Source of the DNA: Candidatus Nanohaloarchaea archaeon | GTDB taxonomy: Archaea; EX4484-52; GLR71 | Direction: 5' to 3' | Length of the DNA: 15,426 nucleotides | Assembly: GCA_030636615.1 (NCBI GenBank) | Contig: DAOVWP010000006.1 | Location: forward strand, 1 to 15,426 | Part shown: positions 1 to 5,757 of the stretch, in pieces | How positions within the stretch are numbered: position 1 is the stretch's first letter | Layout of the letters: every line of letters starts with the position of its first letter | Program-made: the position numbers and the translations under genes | The notes under the pieces: generated by a model | Seen by the model: only the letters and a program-made list of their open reading frames with translations | The model's database searches: none | Told to the model about the DNA's origin: nothing

Positions 1-375
1 CTACTTCGCTGTCGGCCCTTCCTATCCTGGTTGTGCATCAGCAGCCAAGGGTGGGGGTGTTCACCCATTAAAAGGGATCGCGAGCTGGGTTCAGAACGGC
101 GCGAGCCAGTTTGGTTACTATCTGCTAGAAGTGTGAGAACTGCCTGAGAGGAAGGCCCTAATAGTACGAAAGGAACATAGGACCGCGGCCTCTGGTGAAC
201 CTGTTGTCTAACAAGGCAAGCAGGGTAGCTACGCCGTAAAGGATAAAGGCTGATGGCATCTAAGCCTGAAACCTATCTCAAAAAGAGGCAGAGAGCTCCC
301 GTAGAAGACGGGTTTGATAGGATGGGGATGTAAGCATGGTAACATGTTTAGTCCACCATTACTAATCGCTCAAAA
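1..375 (+). rRNA. rrl: 23S ribosomal RNA, 3' end (partial)
   Basis: This is the last ~375 nt of a large-subunit rRNA, corresponding to roughly E. coli position 2497 to the 3' end. Landmarks in order are GATGTCGGC-like text at the window start (here GCTGTCGGCC), the A-loop hairpin GGGTGTTCACCC (53-64), the peptidyl-transferase segment GGTTCAGAACGGCG (about 88-101), the sarcin-ricin loop AGTACGAAAGGAAC (163-176), and the terminal ACTAAT (361-366). The 5' part lies outside the window. The exact mature end is uncertain; I place it near 370-380. The sarcin-ricin loop carries an A where the usual sequence has G (E. coli G2661). No 5S rRNA or tRNA is recognisable in the next 230 nt. Confidence 0.97.
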
Positions 376-467
376 AAGCAATTCTACACAAGCTTAGTGA
401 ACTAAACCTATGATCAATTCATTATTTTTTCTAAAACAAAAATACACAAAAAATAAGGATAGAGTAG

Positions 468-542
468 CTTAAGCTTCGCCAAATAATCCCAAACAAATTA
501 CTTGAACTAAACCAAAGACATTTCATAATCTTATTCTTGAAA
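468..542. repeat. ~75 bp repeat, copy 1, resembling a decayed gene 3' end
   Basis: Positions 479-542 match 1326-1389 with 4 mismatches in 64 positions. The left part (468-488, CTTAAGCTTCGCCAAATAATC) also matches the 3' end of the minus-strand gene at 1929-1949, differing there by three C/T changes. Read on the minus strand it would end LFGEA-stop, against LFGGA-stop in the intact gene, but an in-frame TGA lies 17 codons upstream. I infer a remnant of that gene's 3' end carried along by tandem duplication. It occupies the gap between the 23S rRNA and the first paralogous gene. Confidence 0.65.
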
Positions 543-610
543 ACACTAGATCATACAATTAGTACTCAATAGAAATAACATTTATAATATTTTACAACAA
601 ACACAGACCT

Positions 611-1306
611 ATGAACAGTGAAGACGAATTTATAAATAAACACAATACGCTCATTGTTGAATATCATAAAACAGATAATAGATATGTAATTCTCAAAAAA
701 TTAGATAAAAAATCAGTCCAAGAATTAAATAATCTCAAAAAAAATAAAGATACTGACCATAAAGAACTTGAAAAAACAATATCTAATATTAGAGGAATAG
801 ATATGTCCTATCTATCTTCAAATGATTTTTATTCAGATGATATATATAAAACCCTTAAGAAAGAAATAGACAAAATAATCATTATAGATACTAATTTTCC
901 AAATCATAAATCTAATACTAACAAAAATTACAATCCAAAAATATTCACAGAGTTTCTTAGAAAAAAACAAAAAAAGATTAAAGTAAAAAAAGATACTCTT
1001 CTAAATGAAACATATTACAAACTTAAAAAAAACTTAAAAGGAAAAGCCAAGACTACTAGAATATTTGCAGGAGTAGGAATCGTGCTAACAGTATATAACG
1101 CATTTACAAATCCAACCATTCAAAGTATAGGTTTACCTGGAGCCATATCAATAGGATCAATTGCAGATTATTTAAATAACAAGAAGTTTGTTGACAATTT
1201 AGAAAAATCATATGACCTCGAAAAAGACAGATACGACGCACTAGAAAACACATTAAACAACATCAAAGACAAAAAAACCAAAATCACAGTAATAAAATTA
1301 AAATAA
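611..1306 (+). CDS. Hypothetical protein, tandem paralogue A1, with hydrophobic hairpin
   Basis: A 231-residue protein that I do not recognise. Residues 1-145 are Lys/Asn/Ile-rich and soluble-looking, with a short beta-like start (NTLIVEY) and a KNYNPKIF motif near 106-112. Residues about 150-187 are hydrophobic (IFAGVGIVLTVYNAF, then IGLPGAISIGSIADYL) and could form two membrane-crossing or hairpin helices. Residues about 195-225 look helical and the basic C-terminus reads KKTKITVIKLK. The next gene is clearly a paralogue: it shares NYNP-IF, ALENTLN-IK and KKTKIT, and a 21-nt identical DNA stretch near the 3' end. No Shine-Dalgarno sequence is evident. The start context AGACCTATGAA resembles AGACTTATGAA at the paralogue, which supports both starts. 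The gene is very A-rich on its coding strand. It could belong to a lineage-specific accessory family; I assign no function. Confidence 0.7.
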   Translation: MNSEDEFINKHNTLIVEYHKTDNRYVILKKLDKKSVQELNNLKKNKDTDHKELEKTISNIRGIDMSYLSSNDFYSDDIYKTLKKEIDKIIIIDTNFPNHKSNTNKNYNPKIFTEFLRKKQKKIKVKKDTLLNETYYKLKKNLKGKAKTTRIFAGVGIVLTVYNAFTNPTIQSIGLPGAISIGSIADYLNNKKFVDNLEKSYDLEKDRYDALENTLNNIKDKKTKITVIKLK

Positions 1307-1313
1307 TACAACT

Positions 1314-1389
1314 CTTAAACCCCCTCCAAATAATCCCAAACAAATTAATTTAACTAAACCAAATATATTTCATAATCTTATTCTTGAAA
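1314..1389. repeat. ~75 bp repeat, copy 2
   Basis: This is the second copy of the element found at 468-542. It begins 8 nt after the stop of the first paralogous gene and ends 77 nt before the start of the second, while copy 1 ends 68 nt before its gene. Its left end (CTTAAACCCCCTCC, 1314-1327) is more diverged than in copy 1 and carries a 1-nt length difference. Minus-strand reading gives LFGGG and runs through, so it is not an intact gene end. Confidence 0.65.
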
Positions 1390-1466
1390 TCAATCTTAAC
1401 TACATAATCACTAAACAGATGCAACATATAACAAAATATATAAAATTTCATAATAGATATAGACTT

Positions 1467-1925
1467 ATGAATACACAAAAAATTCTTGTTATTGATTATA
1501 ATGGAACAAATAATGAACATAGAATTTACGATAAATTAGATAACACCTTATTTAAGAAAGTAATTGACTTTAAAAAAAATAATCCTAATAATACACAACT
1601 AAAAGAAATAACTTCTGAGCCTCCAGGAATATTTCTATCTCAACCATATCACTTTAAAAAAAAGACAATTAATAACCTTAAAAAAGATATATACGAAATA
1701 ATCATTCTGGCTTACGATTATTTTACTAATATCAAAGGTAACAAAAATGTAAAAAATTACAATCCAGAAATATTCATAAAAGCCCTTGAAAATGAACAAA
1801 AAAAGACTAAAAATGAATTAGATCAAAATGAAAACTACACAGATATAGAAAACGCACTAGAAAACACATTAAACAGAATCAAAAGCAAAAAGACAAAAAT
1901 CACATTAATTAAATCAAAATACTAG
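1467..1925 (+). CDS. Hypothetical protein, tandem paralogue A2, hydrophobic segment lost
   Basis: A 152-residue paralogue of the preceding gene. The ends align well: KILVIDY against NTLIVEY, KNYNPEIF against KNYNPKIF, and ALENTLNRIKSKKTKIT against ALENTLNNIKDKKTKIT. About 70 residues are missing from the middle, including the whole hydrophobic pair found at residues 150-187 of the first protein, so this copy should be soluble. An upstream ATG at 1419 keeps the frame open and would add 16 residues. I prefer 1467 because its context and its distance from the upstream repeat match those of the first gene, and the paralogy starts here. Function unknown. The stop lies 4 nt from the 3' end of the convergent minus-strand gene. 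Confidence 0.65.
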   Translation: MNTQKILVIDYNGTNNEHRIYDKLDNTLFKKVIDFKKNNPNNTQLKEITSEPPGIFLSQPYHFKKKTINNLKKDIYEIIILAYDYFTNIKGNKNVKNYNPEIFIKALENEQKKTKNELDQNENYTDIENALENTLNRIKSKKTKITLIKSKY

Positions 1926-1929
1926 AACC

Positions 1930-2259
1930 TTAAGCTCCGCCAAACAACTCAACAGCCTTAGTCATCATATCTTTCATAAACCTTTCCCTCTCTTCCTTTG
2001 GTTTCTTGCGACTCAACTCATCAATCTTTTGAAGAACAGGATGAACATCATGATAACCAACAACAGACTTACCTGTCTTCTCCTTCACAACCCTGAAAAT
2101 CCTCCTGCGCGCATCTGCCATAGAATTAAGGATTGCCGCAACAGTCTTCAGATCATTCGGAGGAAAACTTAGTGTATATGTAAACTTACCGTTTTTAGGA
2201 TCCATAGATATTTTCAGCAAATCCTTGACATTTCCACTTTTATCTAAAACTTTCTCCAT
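1930..2259 (-). CDS. Hypothetical small basic protein ending in ELFGGA
   Basis: A 109-residue protein starting MEKVLDKSG that I do not recognise. Residues about 15-40 contain a beta-hairpin-like stretch (LKISMDPKNGKFTYTLSF). A helix follows (DLKTVAAILNSMADARRRIFRVV), then a charged helical second half with the run KKPKEERERFMKDMM, ending ELFGGA. The frame stays open upstream to 2319, but that 20-residue extension (FYRTFIWIWVSIYGY) overlaps the promoter and is unlikely to be translated. A TATA-like element at 2284-2292 on this strand lies about 29 nt from the ATG at 2259, which suggests a leaderless transcript. The gene converges with the second hypothetical paralogue and is divergent from the FKBP gene. 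Confidence 0.7.
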   Translation of the reverse strand: MEKVLDKSGNVKDLLKISMDPKNGKFTYTLSFPPNDLKTVAAILNSMADARRRIFRVVKEKTGKSVVGYHDVHPVLQKIDELSRKKPKEERERFMKDMMTKAVELFGGA

Positions 2260-2283
2260 ATAACCATATATACTAACCCAAAT

Positions 2284-2294
2284 CCATATAAAGG
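2284..2294. promoter_or_regulatory. TATA element shared by divergent genes
   Basis: CCATATAAAGG reads as a TATA box on both strands (ATATAAAG on plus, CTTTATAT on minus). On the minus strand it sits 25-30 nt before the ATG at 2259. On the plus strand a start near 2313-2318 would give the FKBP gene a leader of about 30 nt with an AGGTG ribosome-binding site (2334-2338). Confidence 0.45.
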
Positions 2295-2346
2295 TTCTAT
2301 AGAAACTTTCAAATAACAAATAATTATCATTAAAGGTGTCAAGATT

Positions 2347-3006
2347 ATGGAAAAAGGAGACTTCGTTGAAATTGAATACATAGGACAGATCCAGGGATCA
2401 CAAGAGATCTTCGATCTTACAAACGAAAAAATAGCAAAGGAAACAGGGATATTTAATCCAAATGTAAAATATGGACCAATGAAAATCATAGTCGGTAAAA
2501 AGATGATGCTCCCACCACTTGACAAAGCAATAGAGAAAATGAAAATCAGCGAAGAAAAAGAGATAACAATTAACAAGGAAGATGGTTTCGGAAACAGGGA
2601 CTTGAAAATGATAAAGATAATATCTCTAAACAACTTAAAAAAACAAAATATCAATCCAATCACAGGACAGTTCCTCAACTTTGGAAATCTTCAGGGAAAA
2701 GTCATATCAGTAAACAGTGGTAGGGTAAGGATAGATTTCAACCATCCTCTTGCAGGAAAGAACCTTGTATATAAATTGAAACTCACCAAAAAGATTGAAA
2801 ATAAAAAAGATATGGTCGAAACAATCTGTGAGAACATCATAAAGATAACCCCTGAAATAGATTTAAAAACCACATCACTCACTTTGAAGACAAAAATAAA
2901 GATACCTGATAAATTAAAAACAGAACTGAAAGCTGAGATAACCAAATATATTAAAGATATTAAACTCATAAAAATAGAAGAACAAGAAGTGCCGCAAAAA
3001 AAATAA
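2347..3006 (+). CDS. FKBP-type peptidyl-prolyl cis-trans isomerase (archaeal long form)
   Basis: A 219-residue cytosolic folding enzyme that interconverts cis and trans peptide bonds before proline and usually also acts as a chaperone. The FKBP core begins at MEKGDFVEIEYIGQIQG with FDLTNEKIAKE at about 22-32. The YGPMKIIVG strand and PPLDKAIEKM follow at about 42-66. The family usually has PGLD here, so the Gly-to-Pro change is a small oddity. The inserted SlyD-type flap domain covers about 78-130. The core resumes with the family signature GRVRIDFNHPLAGK at about 124-137. Residues about 160-219 form the extra C-terminal domain of archaeal long FKBPs. The start ATG has AGGTG 9 nt upstream. 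The gene is alone before the ftsZ promoter. Confidence 0.93.
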   Translation: MEKGDFVEIEYIGQIQGSQEIFDLTNEKIAKETGIFNPNVKYGPMKIIVGKKMMLPPLDKAIEKMKISEEKEITINKEDGFGNRDLKMIKIISLNNLKKQNINPITGQFLNFGNLQGKVISVNSGRVRIDFNHPLAGKNLVYKLKLTKKIENKKDMVETICENIIKITPEIDLKTTSLTLKTKIKIPDKLKTELKAEITKYIKDIKLIKIEEQEVPQKK

Positions 3007-3014
3007 GAGAGGAA

Positions 3015-3028
3015 TATTTAAATATATT
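3015..3028 (+). promoter_or_regulatory. Probable ftsZ promoter TATA region
   Basis: TATTTAAATATATT is an AT-only palindrome-like TATA region just after the FKBP stop. Transcription would start about 25 nt downstream, near 3048, giving ftsZ a leader of about 60 nt with a GGGGA ribosome-binding site at 3094-3098. Confidence 0.5.
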
Positions 3029-3106
3029 ATATACTAATTTGTACTACAAACGATTATTACTAACAAAGGATAAAAAATCATATTTTAATAATGGGGAAGA
3101 TTCAAG

Positions 3107-4228
3107 ATGAAAGATATCATAGAAGAAGTCGTTAGAAACAACACCAAGACAACTGCTGGAAAAGATAATACAAAGAAAAAACTTGAAAAGATTGATGATG
3201 ATTTAAAAAAGCTTCTTGACAAGAAGATAACGAACATCAAAGTCATTGGTAGTGGAGGCGCAGGAAACAATACTCTTGCAAGACTGGCCCAGATTGGCAT
3301 AGAAGGTGCCGAACTGATTGCAATGAACACTGACGCGCAGGATCTTCTATATGCAGACGCTGATGATAAGATTCTCATGGGTGAAGAGATTGCAATGGGC
3401 CTTGGAGCAGGATCAGACCCAAAAAAAGGTGAAGATGCAGCAAAAGAATCAAAAGATAGTATAGAAAAAACAATTGGAAATTCTGACATGGTATTCATTA
3501 CATGCGGTCTTGGTGGTGGTACAGGAACAGGATCTGCGCCAGTAATCGCTCAGATTGCCAAAAAACAGAACTGTCTGACAATTGCAATTGTAACTCTTCC
3601 ATTTTCTATGGAAGGAAGAGCAAGACAGACAAATGCAAAAGAAGGTCTTAAAAAACTTGAATCTATCGTTGATACCCTTATAGTTATACCAAACGACAAG
3701 CTTATCACAATTGTGCCTGATGTATCTATTGAAACAGCATTCAAAGTCGCTGACGAGATTCTTGTAAATGCAGTAAAAGGCATAACAGAACTTGTAACAA
3801 AACCAGGACTGATAAATCTTGACTTTGCCGATATAAAAGCAGTAATGACTGAAGGTGGCCTTGCCATGATCGGTATGGGACAGTCTGACACAGAAAACAG
3901 AGCAGAAGAAGCTGTAAATAAGGCTCTTTCAAACCCTCTTCTCGATGTTGATGTAGACGGTGCAGACGGAGCTCTGATAAATATCACTGGCGGCTCAGAC
4001 CTAACTTTGAAAGAATCACAGGAAGTTGTAAACACAGTTTCTTCAAGACTTGATCCGAACGCAAAAATCATCTGGGGTGCTCAGATACAGAAAGATTTCG
4101 GTGAAGCTCTAAGAGTAATGATTATTGTGACAGGTGTAAGCAGTCCACAGATTTTCGGCGGAGAACACACATTTAAAAAAGAAGAGCAGAAAGAAATAGA
4201 AAAAGAACTGGGAATTGACTTCATCTGA
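3107..4228 (+). CDS. ftsZ: Cell division GTPase FtsZ (FtsZ1-like)
   Basis: A 373-residue tubulin homologue that polymerises with GTP into the division ring at mid-cell. An N-terminal charged extension (residues 1-40) precedes the GTPase domain. Visible motifs are GSGGAGNNT (48-56), NTDAQDL (74-80), GLGAGSDP (98-105), the tubulin signature GGGTGTGSAP (136-145) and IPNDKL (194-199). The T7 synergy loop NLDFADIK (237-244) completes the neighbour's active site. The C-terminal half resembles archaeal FtsZ1, including GITELVTKPGLINLDFADIK and the late VTGVSSPQIFG. A short linker ends in a conserved-looking hydrophobic tail, ELGIDFI, which could be the docking peptide for a membrane anchor such as SepF (inference). 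ftsZ upstream of secE-spt5 is a known archaeal gene order. Confidence 0.97.
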   Translation: MKDIIEEVVRNNTKTTAGKDNTKKKLEKIDDDLKKLLDKKITNIKVIGSGGAGNNTLARLAQIGIEGAELIAMNTDAQDLLYADADDKILMGEEIAMGLGAGSDPKKGEDAAKESKDSIEKTIGNSDMVFITCGLGGGTGTGSAPVIAQIAKKQNCLTIAIVTLPFSMEGRARQTNAKEGLKKLESIVDTLIVIPNDKLITIVPDVSIETAFKVADEILVNAVKGITELVTKPGLINLDFADIKAVMTEGGLAMIGMGQSDTENRAEEAVNKALSNPLLDVDVDGADGALINITGGSDLTLKESQEVVNTVSSRLDPNAKIIWGAQIQKDFGEALRVMIIVTGVSSPQIFGGEHTFKKEEQKEIEKELGIDFI

Positions 4229-4230
4229 AG

Positions 4231-4246
4231 CTATAAATATATAAAG
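4231..4246 (+). promoter_or_regulatory. Probable promoter of the secE-spt5-rpl11-rpl1-rpl10-rpl12 operon
   Basis: CTATAAATATATAAAG immediately follows the ftsZ stop and is a good archaeal TATA element. A start about 25 nt downstream (near 4265) would leave a leader of about 75 nt before the secE GTG, containing the predicted hairpin at 4274-4310. Confidence 0.55.
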
Positions 4247-4273
4247 TTTACACAAGAAAAGTAAGATAAACTC

Positions 4274-4310
4274 GTTAGAACTACTTAGGTAGAAGAGAGT
4301 TTGTTCTAAT
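4274..4310 (+). promoter_or_regulatory. Predicted stem-loop in the secE leader
   Basis: TTAGAAC (4275-4281) pairs with GTTCTAA (4303-4309), extended by a G-U pair. TAC/GTA (4282-4284 with 4289-4291) closes a TTAG tetraloop, leaving an 11-nt bulge at 4292-4302. A competing pairing is AAACTC (4268-4273) with GAGTTT (4297-4302). The alternatives could act as a switch in this leader, but the role is inference. Confidence 0.35.
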
Positions 4311-4338
4311 AAGCTTTAAGACCATAATAGTGATTTAA

Positions 4339-4512
4339 GTGGAAATCAAAAGAAAACTTAAAGAATTTGACAGAGTCATAAGAATAACAAAGAAACCAAC
4401 ACCAGACGAATTCAAAGCAGCATCAAAGATAACACTTGTAGGAATATTGATAATTGGACTTATTGGTCTCACAATATCTATAATATTCAACATAGCAAAA
4501 ATGATATTTTAA
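4339..4512 (+). CDS. secE: Protein translocase subunit SecE (Sec61 gamma)
   Basis: A 57-residue single-span membrane protein that clamps the SecY channel in the archaeal Sec translocon. The N-terminal amphipathic region reads EIKRKLKEFDRVIRITKKP with the family-typical PTPDEFKA that follows. A hydrophobic transmembrane helix spans about 34-53 (ITLVGILIIGLIGLTISIIF). The start is a GTG directly after an in-frame TAA, so no longer version is possible. The gene sits in its expected place between ftsZ and spt5. Confidence 0.92.
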   Translation: MEIKRKLKEFDRVIRITKKPTPDEFKAASKITLVGILIIGLIGLTISIIFNIAKMIF

Positions 4513-4525
4513 AGAGTGAAAGATA

Positions 4526-4540
4526 TAATAAGCTTTAAGA
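4526..4540 (+). repeat. 15-nt direct repeat before spt5 (second copy before secE)
   Basis: TAATAAGCTTTAAGA occurs identically at 4307-4321 and 4526-4540. Each copy lies 11-18 nt upstream of a start (secE GTG at 4339, spt5 ATG at 4551). Both contain the palindrome AAGCTT. It could be a shared protein-binding or processing site, or chance in AT-rich text. Confidence 0.4.
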
Positions 4541-4550
4541 TGTGGAAAAT

Positions 4551-4985
4551 ATGATACTAACTACAAGATCAACAGTAGGAAGAGAAAAGACAGTCCTTGA
4601 TTCCCTCCAGATATTAATCAGCAACAAAGGAGAAGGTATAAAAGCTGTTCTCAGTCCTGCCGAAATCAAAGGATACCTTTTTGTAGAAGGGGACTCTAAG
4701 GAAAGAATGATAGAAATCCTAAAAGAGGTCCATAATGTAAGAGGTGTAATAGATAAAGAGATTGATCCAAAAGCGCTTGAAAAATTCTTTGAGGTAAAAA
4801 CAGAAAAGATCACATACGAAGTAGGTACCCTTGTAGAAGTAATTGGTGGACCATTCAAAAGAGAGAAAGCAAGGATTACAAGAATAATTGAACAGAAAAG
4901 AGAAGCAAAAATAGAACTTGTCGATGCTGTGGTTCCAATCCCAATAACAATAAAACTTGATCTTCTGAAAAAGATCAACAACTGA
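4551..4985 (+). CDS. spt5: Transcription elongation factor Spt5 (NusG homologue)
   Basis: A 144-residue processivity factor that, with Spt4, bridges the RNA polymerase clamp and couples transcription to translation. The N-terminal NGN domain (about 1-80) starts MILTTRSTVGREK, matching the typical archaeal MIF-RT-VGQEK start. It contains EIKGYLFVEGDSKE and VRGVI. The KOW domain follows at about 88-125 (VGTLVEVIGGPFKREKARI), with the usual VPIPITI near the end. A GTG at 4542 would add three residues. I prefer the ATG at 4551 because the family begins there. The partner gene spt4 lies further along in the window at 9731. Confidence 0.95.
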   Translation: MILTTRSTVGREKTVLDSLQILISNKGEGIKAVLSPAEIKGYLFVEGDSKERMIEILKEVHNVRGVIDKEIDPKALEKFFEVKTEKITYEVGTLVEVIGGPFKREKARITRIIEQKREAKIELVDAVVPIPITIKLDLLKKINN

Positions 4986-5010
4986 AATAATAATTAAAGA
5001 GGCTGTATAA

Positions 5011-5742
5011 ATGAGTGAAGAAACAATAGATCTTATGATAGAAGGAGGAAAAGCATCAGCAGGACCTCCACTTGGACCAGCAGTAGGCCCGACAGGAATT
5101 CCAATAGGAGACATAATTAACAAGATTAACGAAAAGACTGAAGCATTCAAAGGTATGAAAGTCCCGGTAAAAGTGTTGATAAACTCAGAAGACAAGACAT
5201 TCAACATAAAAATCGGAACACCACCAGTTTCAGAACTCATAAAAAAAGAACTTAACCTTAAAAAAGGATCAGGAACACCGGGAAAAGAAACAATCGGCGA
5301 TCTTAAGATTGAACAACTTATAAAAATTGCTCAGATGAAAGAAGATGATCTTGCAGGAAAGACAAGAAAAGCAAGAGTAAAAACAGTTCTTGGAAGCTGC
5401 ATACCTCTTGGAATTATGGCTGAAGAGATGCATCCTCGTGAACTTTCAAAACTTATTGATGCTGGCAAATACGATCAGAAGATTGCATCAGGAAAGACTG
5501 AGTTGACAGAAGAAGAACTCAAAAAGATTGAGGAAGAAAACAAGAGACTAAAAGAAGAAGTCGCAAAACACAAAGATGAATATCTCAAGAGAGCAAAAGA
5601 AATCTCAGGTCAGATGAAAGGAAAAACCACTTCAGAGATCAGAAAGAAAATGGAAGAAGGCGAGATACCTCATGAAATAATTGATGAAGTCTGCCCAAAA
5701 GAGACTGACAAAGACAGCGGTAAGGAAGATAAAAAAGAATGA
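5011..5742 (+). CDS. rpl11: Large ribosomal subunit protein uL11 with long C-terminal extension
   Basis: A 243-residue protein of the GTPase-associated centre; the core binds 23S rRNA helices 43/44 beside the P-stalk. The N-terminal domain has the signature GKASAGPPLGPAVGPTGIPI (13-32). The rRNA-binding C-terminal domain includes KGSGTPGKETIGDL (85-98) and ARVKTVLGSCIPLGI (121-135). The family normally ends near the ID-GKYD motif, here at 149-155. Residues 158-243 are therefore an extension of about 85 residues. It has a highly charged coiled-coil-like stretch (LTEEELKKIEEENKRLKEEV), a second helical block with IRKKMEEGEIPHEII, and a Lys/Asp/Glu tail. GAGG at 5000-5003 is the ribosome-binding site. 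The gene is 15 nt from rpl1. Confidence 0.96.
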   Translation: MSEETIDLMIEGGKASAGPPLGPAVGPTGIPIGDIINKINEKTEAFKGMKVPVKVLINSEDKTFNIKIGTPPVSELIKKELNLKKGSGTPGKETIGDLKIEQLIKIAQMKEDDLAGKTRKARVKTVLGSCIPLGIMAEEMHPRELSKLIDAGKYDQKIASGKTELTEEELKKIEEENKRLKEEVAKHKDEYLKRAKEISGQMKGKTTSEIRKKMEEGEIPHEIIDEVCPKETDKDSGKEDKKE

Positions 5743-5757
5743 TAAGGGGATAAGAAA

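Noticed and set aside
361..610. Possible tRNA or 5S gene after the 23S rRNA
   Set aside because: No T-loop (GTTCRANNC) with matching acceptor stem and no 5S-like conserved segments are visible, and the text is strongly AT-rich.
2244..2678. Hydrophobic minus-strand open frame opposite the FKBP gene
   Set aside because: It is the antisense shadow of a well-supported FKBP coding region and overlaps the divergent promoter. Its hydrophobicity is the complement of Lys/Glu-rich codons.
3550..4071. Long minus-strand open frame inside ftsZ
   Set aside because: FtsZ motifs on the plus strand are unambiguous across this stretch, and the antisense frame has no recognisable domain or promoter.
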